This document shows, in pieces, positions 57,135-64,000 of a DNA stretch of 64,000 bases. Positions within the stretch are counted from its first letter, which is position 1; every line of letters begins with the position of its first letter. Source of the stretch: Burkholderiaceae bacterium (GTDB lineage: Bacteria; Pseudomonadota; Gammaproteobacteria; Burkholderiales; Burkholderiaceae_F). The stretch lies in contig JALHMQ010000011.1 of assembly GCA_022843955.1 (NCBI GenBank), positions 62,001 through 126,000 on the forward strand, read 5' to 3'. The notes beneath the pieces are model-generated. The model saw only the letters and a list, made by a program, of their open reading frames with translations. It was not told where the DNA came from and ran no database searches. A program made the translations under genes and the position numbers.

Positions 57135-58177
57135 CGATCCACCGGTTCGCTGAAGGCAGCCACCACGGACTGGCGGCGCCACGGCCGCCAGCGATCGCCT
57201 GCCGCCAGGCGCAGCGTGCGCGCGTGCCGGCGTCCGCACAGCACCAGTTCGACCTCGGCGCCGGCGGCAAAGGCCCGCTCGGCGAAAGCGCTGAACCAGG
57301 CGTCAAGGCGCGCGATCTGCGGCAGCCAGGCGCCCCACGCGTCTGCCTTGAAGGTTTCGAATAGATGCGGCCAGTCGGTGAGCAAGTCGCCGTCGGCGCT
57401 TGGCGCCGTCTCGCCCGCGCGCACGCGATCCGGCAATACGCCTGTTGCCAGTGCCCAGCCGCGCACCACAGGATCGTCGCTGGTGACCTGCGCCAGACCG
57501 CTGGGCGGCAGCGGGCAGAGCGGGCCACCGCCATGCAGCCACAAGCCGTTGACCTCGACCGCACCGCGCGCCTCGCGCGCCTGGTTGACCGGATGCTGGT
57601 GCCAGGAGATCTGGATGTCAGTGAGCAACTTGCGCCAGCGGCCGCTGTCATCGCCTTCAGGCAGGTGATGCTGAACCGATTCGCCGAGCGCTGCGGCCAG
57701 TGGCGTGGTCTGCAGTGACCAAGGCGGGTTGAACGCAAGGAACCAGTGCGGGTCGACGACATGCAGGGTGGCGCCGGTCGCCTGCGTGCTGTCGCGCGCC
57801 TCGGCAGCCAGCGCATGCGCTTCGTCAGGCGCCAGATCGGTCAGCGAGGTCACCAGCATGTGGTCGCGGGCGAAAGCGAAGTGCACGGGGTCGGCTTGCC
57901 ACAGTGCGGCGTCGGCGGGCAAGACATCGGTCTGCAGTCCACGCCAGGCGTACGGGGCGGTGATCGGCGCGGTGTCGTGCCCGCTGAAGCGTTGCCATAG
58001 CCAGCCCAGGTGGGCGGCGCCGTCGCACGAGGCGTGCACTGTCTGCGCGTCGGCGCAGACGCTGCGCGACACCAGGCGGGCAAGCTGGGGCATGCTGGCT
58101 GCGCCGATGACGTCGGCCGCGAGCGGCGCGGGCACCAGCGCGCCGGGAACGACAACGGACCAACGCATGCGGCGCAT
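57131..58177 (-). CDS. RpfE/phosphoglycerate-mutase-like protein of unknown function
   Basis: A 348-residue protein with an N-terminus 'VVVPGALVPAPLAAD' and conserved 'ADPVHFAFARDHMLV', 'DPHWFLAFN', 'LTDIQISWHQHPVNQAR' and 'VNGLWLHGGG' segments. These resemble the RpfE-like proteins annotated as cofactor-independent phosphoglycerate mutase relatives, found next to recJ in many betaproteobacteria. No catalytic phosphoserine motif is visible, so enzyme activity is doubtful. It overlaps recJ by four bases. The start could be three codons later (58168). Confidence 0.7.
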   Translation of the reverse strand: MRRMRWSVVVPGALVPAPLAADVIGAASMPQLARLVSRSVCADAQTVHASCDGAAHLGWLWQRFSGHDTAPITAPYAWRGLQTDVLPADAALWQADPVHFAFARDHMLVTSLTDLAPDEAHALAAEARDSTQATGATLHVVDPHWFLAFNPPWSLQTTPLAAALGESVQHHLPEGDDSGRWRKLLTDIQISWHQHPVNQAREARGAVEVNGLWLHGGGPLCPLPPSGLAQVTSDDPVVRGWALATGVLPDRVRAGETAPSADGDLLTDWPHLFETFKADAWGAWLPQIARLDAWFSAFAERAFAAGAEVELVLCGRRHARTLRLAAGDRWRPWRRQSVVAAFSEPVDR

Positions 58178-58277
58178 TGTATGAGCGCGCCAGTCTGGCC
58201 ACGGGTATCGCGAGTGCACGGATAGAATCGCCCGCCTTGCTGCCGCACGCAGCGCCGAAGATCGCCGAGTCCATCGC

Positions 58278-59531
58278 TTGAGCCTGCCCTACGAATTCCG
58301 CATCGGCCTGCGCTACACGCGGGCCGGCCGCCGCGCCCGGCGCCGCAACGCCTTCATCTCGTTCATCTCGGCGATCTCGATGGCTGGCATCGCCCTCGGG
58401 GTGGCCGCGCTGATCATCGTGCTGTCGGTGATGAACGGCTTCACCAAGGAAGTCCGCGACCGCATGCTGTCGGTGCTGTCGCATGTGGAAGTGACCGCGT
58501 TTTCCGGTGCGCTGGAGGATTGGCAGCGCGTGGCCAACCAGGCCAAGGAAAACCCGAGCGTCATCGCCGCGGCGCCCTTCATCAACGCGCAGGGCATGTT
58601 CGCGCGCAACGACATCGTGCGTGGCGCGTTGATCCGCGGCATCGACCCAGTGGCGGAACCGACCGTGTCGGACATCGCCAAGCCGCCCGCGAGCGATGTC
58701 AGTGGCCTGGTGGATGGGGAGTTCAACATCGTGCTCGGCGGTGAACTGGCGCGCGCGCTGGCGGTGAGCATCGGTGACCGCGTGACGCTGATCGCCCCGC
58801 AGGGCAACGTGACACCGGCGGGGGTGGTGCCGCGGCTGCGTCAGTTCAAGGTGGTCGGCGTGTTCGAGTCGGGCCACTTCGAGTACGACAGCGCGCTGGC
58901 ACTGATCCACATCGGCGATGCGGCACGGCTGTTCCGCACCGAGGGGCCGACCGGCGTGCGGTTGAAGCTCGTCGACATGCAACGCGCGCCGCAGGTGGCC
59001 GCGCAGCTGGCCGAATCGCTCGAGGCCGGGCTGATGGTGCGCGACTGGTCGCGGCAGAACCGCACCTGGTTCGCCGCGGTGCAGACCGAAAAGCGAATGA
59101 TGTGGATCATCCTGACCCTGATCGTCGCGGTGGCCGCGTTCAATCTGGTGACCACGCTGGTGATGACGGTGACCGAGAAGCAGTCGGACATCGCCATCTT
59201 GCGCACCCTCGGCGCGCGGCCGGGCTCGGTGATGGTCATTTTCATCGTGCAGGGGGCGCTGATCGGCGTGATCGGCACCTTCCTCGGGGTCGGCGGCGGC
59301 CTCCTGGTGGCCAACAACCTCGACGTCATCGTGCCGGCGATCGAGTCGGTGCTGGGGGTGCAGTTCCTGCCCAAGGACATCTACGTGATCAGTGCGCTGC
59401 CGTCGGACCCGCGCGCCAGCGACATCGTGCCGATCACGGTGATCTCGCTGGTGCTGGCGCTGGCGGCCACGCTGTATCCGAGTTGGCGCGCGTCACGCAC
59501 GCGGCCGGCGGAGGCGCTGCGCTATGACTAG
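58278..59531 (+). CDS. lolC: Lipoprotein-releasing ABC permease LolC/E
   Basis: A 417-residue inner-membrane permease of the LolCDE system, which extracts outer-membrane lipoproteins from the inner membrane and hands them to LolA. One N-terminal helix ('[25 protein letters not shown]' region), a large periplasmic domain (about 50-270) and three C-terminal helices form the usual layout. The start is TTG; it gives the conserved '[15 protein letters not shown]' opening. A TAGAAT element at 58223-58228 may be the -10. lolD overlaps it by eight bases. A separate lolE is not present, so one permease may act as a dimer. Confidence 0.93.
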   Translation: MSLPYEFRIGLRYTRAGRRARRRNAFISFISAISMAGIALGVAALIIVLSVMNGFTKEVRDRMLSVLSHVEVTAFSGALEDWQRVANQAKENPSVIAAAPFINAQGMFARNDIVRGALIRGIDPVAEPTVSDIAKPPASDVSGLVDGEFNIVLGGELARALAVSIGDRVTLIAPQGNVTPAGVVPRLRQFKVVGVFESGHFEYDSALALIHIGDAARLFRTEGPTGVRLKLVDMQRAPQVAAQLAESLEAGLMVRDWSRQNRTWFAAVQTEKRMMWIILTLIVAVAAFNLVTTLVMTVTEKQSDIAILRTLGARPGSVMVIFIVQGALIGVIGTFLGVGGGLLVANNLDVIVPAIESVLGVQFLPKDIYVISALPSDPRASDIVPITVISLVLALAATLYPSWRASRTRPAEALRYD

Positions 59532-60204
59532 CGTGGTGATCGAGGCGCGCGGCATCAGCAAGGCCTACCGCGAAGGGCCGCTCGCCGTCGAGGTGCTGCG
59601 GGGTGCGGACCTGCAGGTGGTGCAGGGCGAGATCGTGGCGATCGTCGGCGCTTCGGGCTCAGGCAAGAGCACGCTGCTGCACTGCCTGGGCGGACTGGAC
59701 ACGCTCGATGCCGGCAGCGTGTCGATCCGCGGCAAGGATTTGGCCAGCATGAGCGATGTGGCGCGCGGCCAGTTGCGCAACGAGGCGCTCGGCTTTGTCT
59801 ACCAGTTCCATCATCTCCTGCCTGAGTTCACCGCGCTCGACAACGTGGCAATGCCGCTGACGATCCGGCGCATGGCGCTGGCCGACGCCCGCGCGCAGGC
59901 AGCCGAGACACTGGCGGCCGTGGGCCTGGCCCCGCGCGCGCAGCACCACCCGGCCGAGCTGTCGGGCGGCGAGCGTCAGCGCACCGCGATCGCCCGCGCG
60001 ATCGTTACCCGCCCGGCCTGCGTGCTCGCCGACGAGCCCACCGGCAACCTCGACCGTGACACCGCGCATGCGGTGTTCGAGGTGCTGGTGCAACTGGCCC
60101 GGCAACGTGCCGCTGCGATCATCATCGTCACCCACGACCTGGAAGTGGCGGGCAAGTGCGACCGGGTGCTGCGGCTCACCCACGGGCATCTGGCGCCTGC
60201 CTGA
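59524..60204 (+). CDS. lolD: Lipoprotein-releasing ABC ATPase LolD
   Basis: A 226-residue ATPase subunit powering lipoprotein release. Walker A '[10 protein letters not shown]', Q-loop '[18 protein letters not shown]' (typical of LolD), signature 'LSGGERQR', Walker B '[12 protein letters not shown]' and the switch His in 'ITHD'-type 'VTHDLEV' are all present. It overlaps lolC. Confidence 0.97.
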   Translation: MTSVVIEARGISKAYREGPLAVEVLRGADLQVVQGEIVAIVGASGSGKSTLLHCLGGLDTLDAGSVSIRGKDLASMSDVARGQLRNEALGFVYQFHHLLPEFTALDNVAMPLTIRRMALADARAQAAETLAAVGLAPRAQHHPAELSGGERQRTAIARAIVTRPACVLADEPTGNLDRDTAHAVFEVLVQLARQRAAAIIIVTHDLEVAGKCDRVLRLTHGHLAPA

Positions 60205-60233
60205 GCCGGGCGCGGCGACCGATCTGGCTGATG

Positions 60234-60617
60234 CTAGCGGGCCGGCGGATCGTCGTCGGACGGCGCTTCGCCGCTGCCGCGCGCCATGGCCCACAGTCCG
60301 CTGACCAGGGCGAGTGCAGCGAACGCCACCGCCGCGCACGCCAGCGTGATGCCGACGAACTGCTCGCCCAAGGGCTGGTCGAGCATGTCGTAGACCGTCA
60401 TGCCGACGATGGAGGCGAACACCGCCGCCATGAAGCCGAACGCCACGGCGGCGAACATGGCAAACGCGGCGAACTGCAGCGGCAGCGGTCGGCGAGCGAA
60501 CTTCATACCGACCCAGCAGGCGGCGCCGAACAGCGCCGCCGCAGGAATGCGGTCGAGCCCGAACACGTAGGCGGCGGCCAGCGCGACCAGCGGCGGCAGC
60601 AGCAGGCGAGCGTTCAT
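60234..60617 (-). CDS. Small hydrophobic membrane protein, unknown function
   Basis: A 127-residue protein with four hydrophobic segments (about 5-20, 25-40, 46-70 and 87-110) and an acidic, polar C-terminus. No family is recognised. It overlaps the stop of the DUF2062-type gene upstream on the same strand by four bases (ATGA), so both are probably co-translated. It is convergent with lolD. Confidence 0.65.
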   Translation of the reverse strand: MNARLLLPPLVALAAAYVFGLDRIPAAALFGAACWVGMKFARRPLPLQFAAFAMFAAVAFGFMAAVFASIVGMTVYDMLDQPLGEQFVGITLACAAVAFAALALVSGLWAMARGSGEAPSDDDPPAR

Positions 60618-61171
60618 CGGCGCGCGGCAGCGTAACGGCGCTGCCGCCCAGCCCAGGCGCGCCGCAGATAGGCGCTCCAGATCAGACGCACGACGACATA
60701 GCCGATCAGCGCCAGCAGGCAGGCAAGCAGGAACACGCCCGCTGCCAGTGGCGCGCCGAGCCCGAGCATCCATTGCCCCATCGCCTCGGCCGATGCGACG
60801 GGCTGAGACAACACCCAGTCTGGCGGCGGATCGGGCGGCGTGCCGCCGGCAGCGCCAAGCACGAACGCACCGATCCGATAGGCGACGAGATACAGCGGCA
60901 CGATCGTCAGCGGGTTGGTGTAGAGCGTGCCGAGGAGCGCCAGCGGCAGGTTCACGCGGAACAGGATCGCGATCAAGCCGGCGCCAACCATTTGCAGCGG
61001 GCCGGGAATCAGGCCGCAGAACAGGCCGGTCGCAATGCCACCAGCCGCTGACCGGCGGTTCAGGTGCCACAGGGCTGGATGGAACAGCGCATTGCCGAAC
61101 AGGCTCATGATCCGCACTTCGCGAACCTTGTCCGCACTGGGCATGTAGCGCTTGAAGAACTTGCGGGGCAT
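60614..61171 (-). CDS. DUF2062-family membrane protein
   Basis: A 185-residue inner-membrane protein with a basic N-terminus and the conserved 'FRVNLPLALLGTLYTNPLTIVPLY' segment, which is the centre of the DUF2062 family, plus 'ATGLFCGLIPGPLQM' before it. Two to four membrane helices are predicted. Function is unknown, though homologues often lie near comEC and lolCD in betaproteobacteria. The ATG at 'MPRKFFKRYMPSADKV' matches the family start; the frame upstream of it is antisense to tatD. Confidence 0.85.
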   Translation of the reverse strand: MPRKFFKRYMPSADKVREVRIMSLFGNALFHPALWHLNRRSAAGGIATGLFCGLIPGPLQMVGAGLIAILFRVNLPLALLGTLYTNPLTIVPLYLVAYRIGAFVLGAAGGTPPDPPPDWVLSQPVASAEAMGQWMLGLGAPLAAGVFLLACLLALIGYVVVRLIWSAYLRRAWAGRQRRYAAARR

Positions 61172-61282
61172 TGAGTGCAGTCGAATCTGCGGCGGTGTGC
61201 GCGGGAGGCGGAGTGTAGATTTGCCCGCGATCCGCCCGGTTTGGCGACGGCCGGTGTTTGCCCGCAGGCTGCCGAGTAGACC

Positions 61283-62086
61283 ATGCTGATCGACACCCAC
61301 TGCCACCTGGACGCCGACGAGTTCGACGCCGATCGCGATCAGGTGGTGTCGCGCGCCCGCGCCGGCGAGGTGGCGATGATGGTGCTTCCGGCCGCGCATG
61401 TATCGCACTTCGTCAAGTGCGCGGCTGTGGCGCATGAGTTCGGCCTGGCGTACGCGCTCGGTGTCCATCCGTTGTGGATCGAGCGCGCGCTGGAAACTGA
61501 CATCGAGCAGCTGCGGGCGACCGCCACCGCAGCCCTCGCCGATCGGCGATTCGTGGCGATCGGCGAGATCGGCATCGACCTGTACGCGCCGACCCAAGAC
61601 CTTGCGCGTCAGGAGTGGTTCTTCCGCGAACAGTTGAAAGTTGCGCGCGATCTGGGTTTGCCGGTGATCGTGCATGTGCGCAGGTCGGCCGACCTGCTGC
61701 TCAAGCACCTGCGTCGCATCGAGGTGCCGGGCGGGATCATCCATGCATTCAACGCGTCGCCACAGCAGGCGCAACCGTTTCTGGAGCGCGGCTTTCGGCT
61801 GGGGTTTGGCGGCGCCATGACCTACGCCGGTTCCCAGCGCATCCGCCGCTTCGCCGCCACGCTGCCCGACACCACCTGGGTGCTGGAAACCGATGCCCCC
61901 GACATTCCGCCGCAGTGGCTGCGCGATCGCGCCAGCGGGGTCGCGACGCGCAACGAACCCGGTGAGCTGCCGCGCATTGCCCAGGTGATGGCCGAACTGC
62001 GTGGCCAGTCGCTGGCGCAGATCGCTGCCCAGAACCGGATCAACGCCTGCGCGGCGCTGCCGCGACTGGCCACGCTGCTCGACTGA
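61283..62086 (+). CDS. tatD: TatD-family metal-dependent deoxyribonuclease
   Basis: A 267-residue TIM-barrel hydrolase. Metal ligands are visible in 'LIDTHCHLD' (H-x-H), 'AIGEIGIDLY' (Glu), 'LPVIVHVRRSADLL' (His), 'GIIHAFNAS' (His) and 'LETDAPDIPP' (Asp). Family members have 3'-5' exonuclease activity on single-stranded DNA. It lies eight bases upstream of comEC. Confidence 0.92.
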   Translation: MLIDTHCHLDADEFDADRDQVVSRARAGEVAMMVLPAAHVSHFVKCAAVAHEFGLAYALGVHPLWIERALETDIEQLRATATAALADRRFVAIGEIGIDLYAPTQDLARQEWFFREQLKVARDLGLPVIVHVRRSADLLLKHLRRIEVPGGIIHAFNASPQQAQPFLERGFRLGFGGAMTYAGSQRIRRFAATLPDTTWVLETDAPDIPPQWLRDRASGVATRNEPGELPRIAQVMAELRGQSLAQIAAQNRINACAALPRLATLLD

Positions 62087-62093
62087 CCGCGGC

Positions 62094-64000
62094 ATGACGG
62101 CGCTCGTCCTGGTGGCGTTCGTGGTGGGTGCTTTCCTGCTGCAGCAGCAGGCCGCGCTGCCGACGGCGGTAGGTGGCGCAGCGCTCGCCGCGGCGGGTGC
62201 CCTGGGTGGGCTGATCGCCTGGTGGCAGCGGCGCGCCAACGCAGGATGGCCGCGTGCTCTTGGCGTGGCAGCCGCGGTGGTCGCCGCCATCTGCGCCGGC
62301 TTCCTTCATGCCGCCTTGCGCGCCGACCTGCGCCTGGCCGATCAGCTGGACTTTGCCGACGAAGGCCGCGACGTCGTGGTGGTGGGCGTCATCGACAGCC
62401 TGCCGGCGCAACTGGAGCGCGGGCAGCGCTTCGAGTTCGCGGTCGAGCAGATCCATACCGCCGGTGTGCACGTGCCGGCGCGCCTGGCGCTGTCCTGGTA
62501 CGGCACCCAGGCCGGCGTGGTGCCGGCCGAGCGCTGGCAGTTCACGGTGCGGCTACGCCGCCCACACGGATCGATCAATCCCGGGGGCTTCGACCTCGAA
62601 GGCTGGCTGCTCGAACGCAACCTGCGCGCCACCGGTTACGTACGCGACGGACGCGTCACGCCGGAGCAGCCCGCGCCGCAGCGCCTCGCGGCACAGACCG
62701 GCGACATGGGCGCCAACATCGATCGCCTGCGCCACCACCTGCGCGCGTTGCTGGCGCAGCGCCTGGCCGGGGAGCGCTATGCCGGCGTGCTGATCGCGCT
62801 GGTGCTGGGTGACCAGCGCGCCATCAGCGAGGCCGACTGGCTGCTGTTCAATGCCACCGGCATCTCGCATCTCGTCTCCATCAGCGGACTGCACATCACG
62901 ATGATCGGGGGGCTGGCGGCCTGGCTGGCGGCAGCGCTGTGGCGTCGCTCAAGGTCGCTGCTGGCGCGGGCGCCAGCGCAGACCGCAGCGGCGGTGGCGG
63001 GCATGACCGCCGCGCTGCTCTACTGCCTGCTGGCTGGTTGGGGCGTGCCGGCGCAGCGCACCTTCTTCATGCTCGCCGTGGTCGCCGTGGCCCTGCTGGC
63101 GCGGGTGCCGTTGCGGTCGTCGCTGACGCTGGCGCTGGCGGCCGCGGTGGTCACGCTGATCGACCCGTGGTCGAGTGCGGCGCCCGGGTTCTGGCTGTCG
63201 TTCGGCGCGGTGGCGGCGATCCTGCTGGTGATGCGCGGCCGGCGGGCGGCGGTGACCGACTGGCGGGCCAAGCTGCGCGCGGCGGCGCATGTGCAACTGG
63301 CGGTCACGGTGGCGCTGGTGCCGATGACGATCGCGCTGTTCCAGCAGGTGTCGGTGGTTTCGCCGTTGGCCAACGCCGTGGCGATCCCGCTGGTGAGCTT
63401 CGTCGTCACGCCGCTGGCGCTGCTCGGCGGTCTGTTTGTCTTGCTGCCGGCGCCATTCGACTCGTTCGCGGTGCCGTGCCTGGCGATCGGCCACGCGGTG
63501 TTCGACGTGCTGGCCGCGGCGCTGCGTTGGGCCGCGAGCTTCGGCTGGGCTGCGCTGCCGTTGCCCGCGCCGCCGCCGTGGGCGCTGCTGTTTGCGCTGG
63601 CGGGCGTGCTGTGGCTGCTGATGCCACGTGGCTGGCCATTGCGCTGGTTGGGGCTGGTGTGGCTGCTGCCGCTTGTCGTCTGGCCGCCCGAGCGACCCGC
63701 CGCAGACGAGTTGTGGGTCACCGCACTCGACGTCGGGCAGGGCGCGGCGGTGCTGCTCGAAACGCGTGACCGGACCGTTCTGTACGACGCCGGGCCGCGC
63801 TATACGCCTCAAGCCGATGCCGGCGGGCGGGTGATCCTGCCGTACCTGCGCTGGCGCGGCATGGGTCGGCTCGATCTGCTCGTGGTGTCGCACCTGGACA
63901 GCGACCACTCCGGCGGCGTCGCCAGCATCCTGCGCGCGATGCCGGACACGCCGGTGGCAACGTCGGTTGATCTGACCCACCCGATGTTCACCGGCACGCG
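62094..64000 (+). CDS. comEC: DNA internalization protein ComEC/Rec2 (partial at right edge)
   Basis: The first 635 residues of a ComEC-type channel that carries single-stranded DNA across the inner membrane during natural transformation; the reading frame runs off the window. Visible parts: N-terminal helices (about 1-75), an OB-like periplasmic DUF4131 region ('GSINPGGFDLEGWLLERNLRATGYV', about 160-185), the competence core with 'LVLGDQRAISEADWLLFNATGISHLVSISGLHITMIGG' (in family order) and many helices, then the start of the metallo-beta-lactamase-like domain 'LDVGQGAAVLLET' and 'LDLLVVSHLDSDHSGGV' near residue 600. It follows tatD by seven bases. Confidence 0.93.
   Translation, partial: MTALVLVAFVVGAFLLQQQAALPTAVGGAALAAAGALGGLIAWWQRRANAGWPRALGVAAAVVAAICAGFLHAALRADLRLADQLDFADEGRDVVVVGVIDSLPAQLERGQRFEFAVEQIHTAGVHVPARLALSWYGTQAGVVPAERWQFTVRLRRPHGSINPGGFDLEGWLLERNLRATGYVRDGRVTPEQPAPQRLAAQTGDMGANIDRLRHHLRALLAQRLAGERYAGVLIALVLGDQRAISEADWLLFNATGISHLVSISGLHITMIGGLAAWLAAALWRRSRSLLARAPAQTAAAVAGMTAALLYCLLAGWGVPAQRTFFMLAVVAVALLARVPLRSSLTLALAAAVVTLIDPWSSAAPGFWLSFGAVAAILLVMRGRRAAVTDWRAKLRAAAHVQLAVTVALVPMTIALFQQVSVVSPLANAVAIPLVSFVVTPLALLGGLFVLLPAPFDSFAVPCLAIGHAVFDVLAAALRWAASFGWAALPLPAPPPWALLFALAGVLWLLMPRGWPLRWLGLVWLLPLVVWPPERPAADELWVTALDVGQGAAVLLETRDRTVLYDAGPRYTPQADAGGRVILPYLRWRGMGRLDLLVVSHLDSDHSGGVASILRAMPDTPVATSVDLTHPMFTGT

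Noticed and set aside
55437-57668. Plus-strand open frame of over 740 codons opposite recJ
   Set aside because: recJ motifs are complete on the minus strand, and the plus frame has the same shadow composition.

Overview
The window is GC-rich, densely coded chromosomal DNA from a betaproteobacterium, most likely of the order Burkholderiales. This rests on gene order and protein character: spoT-rpoZ-gmk-yicC, a Ser/Thr kinase and PP2C phosphatase next to rph-rdgB-hemW, glnA followed by a DUF4124 protein and ntrBC, an aromatic-type aminotransferase divergent from uvrB, and a complete iscRSUA-hscBA-fdx-iscX operon. No rRNA, CRISPR array or intact insertion sequence was seen. One intact tRNA (Asn, GTT) is present.

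Region 1 (1-6.2 kb) is a stress and envelope block. It holds a charged hypothetical protein, a BON-domain lipoprotein, a ferritin-like protein, an orphan sigma54-dependent response regulator and, divergent from the regulator, an operon of small membrane proteins (GlsB/YeaQ type, YqjD/ElaB type, YqjE-like, and a YqjK-like segment fused to a lipocalin). A near-consensus sigma54 promoter lies directly in front of that operon. Region 2 (6.2-16 kb) carries greB, spoT, rpoZ, gmk, yicC, a Ser/Thr kinase with its PP2C phosphatase, rph, rdgB and hemW. Region 3 (16-21 kb) is the nitrogen-assimilation locus. glnA has two candidate NtrC sites, a sigma54 promoter and a strong terminator, and ntrB and ntrC follow. 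Region 4 (21-27.5 kb) holds an RND efflux adaptor and pump, an unusual membrane-anchored Bro-N protein and a PPK2 kinase.

Region 5 (27.5-35.2 kb) looks like a small genomic island in the 3' end of tRNA-Asn. A 45-bp copy of the tRNA 3' end (43/45 identical) marks its far end, and a 10-bp motif occurs in inverted pairs near both ends. No integrase remains. Cargo: a VapBC-type toxin-antitoxin pair; an ECF sigma factor, zinc-finger anti-sigma factor and CnrX/Spy-like sensor; a secreted DUF6448-like protein; and a translationally coupled trio of a membrane-anchored FAD/[2Fe-2S] reductase, a histidine-rich four-helix membrane protein and a decaheme cytochrome c. The trio could carry electrons from NAD(P)H across the membrane to periplasmic hemes. 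Two FNR/Dnr-like boxes precede the sigma-factor gene. This is the best candidate in the window for an undescribed system.

Region 6 (35.3-45.6 kb) contains the aminotransferase, uvrB, a low-molecular-weight phosphatase and the isc operon, with an IscR type-1-like site over the iscR promoter and a hairpin terminator between iscA and hscB. Region 7 (45.7-52 kb) is a long leftward gene string: prfB (with its programmed frameshift), a coupled 61-residue ORF, an SDR, lysS, a NUDIX hydrolase, sbtA, sbtB and a chorismate-lyase-like protein. Region 8 (52-64 kb) holds a class III cyclase-STAND ATPase-TPR protein, a lipoprotein, recJ with its overlapping partner, lolCD, two small membrane proteins, tatD, and comEC, which runs off the right edge.
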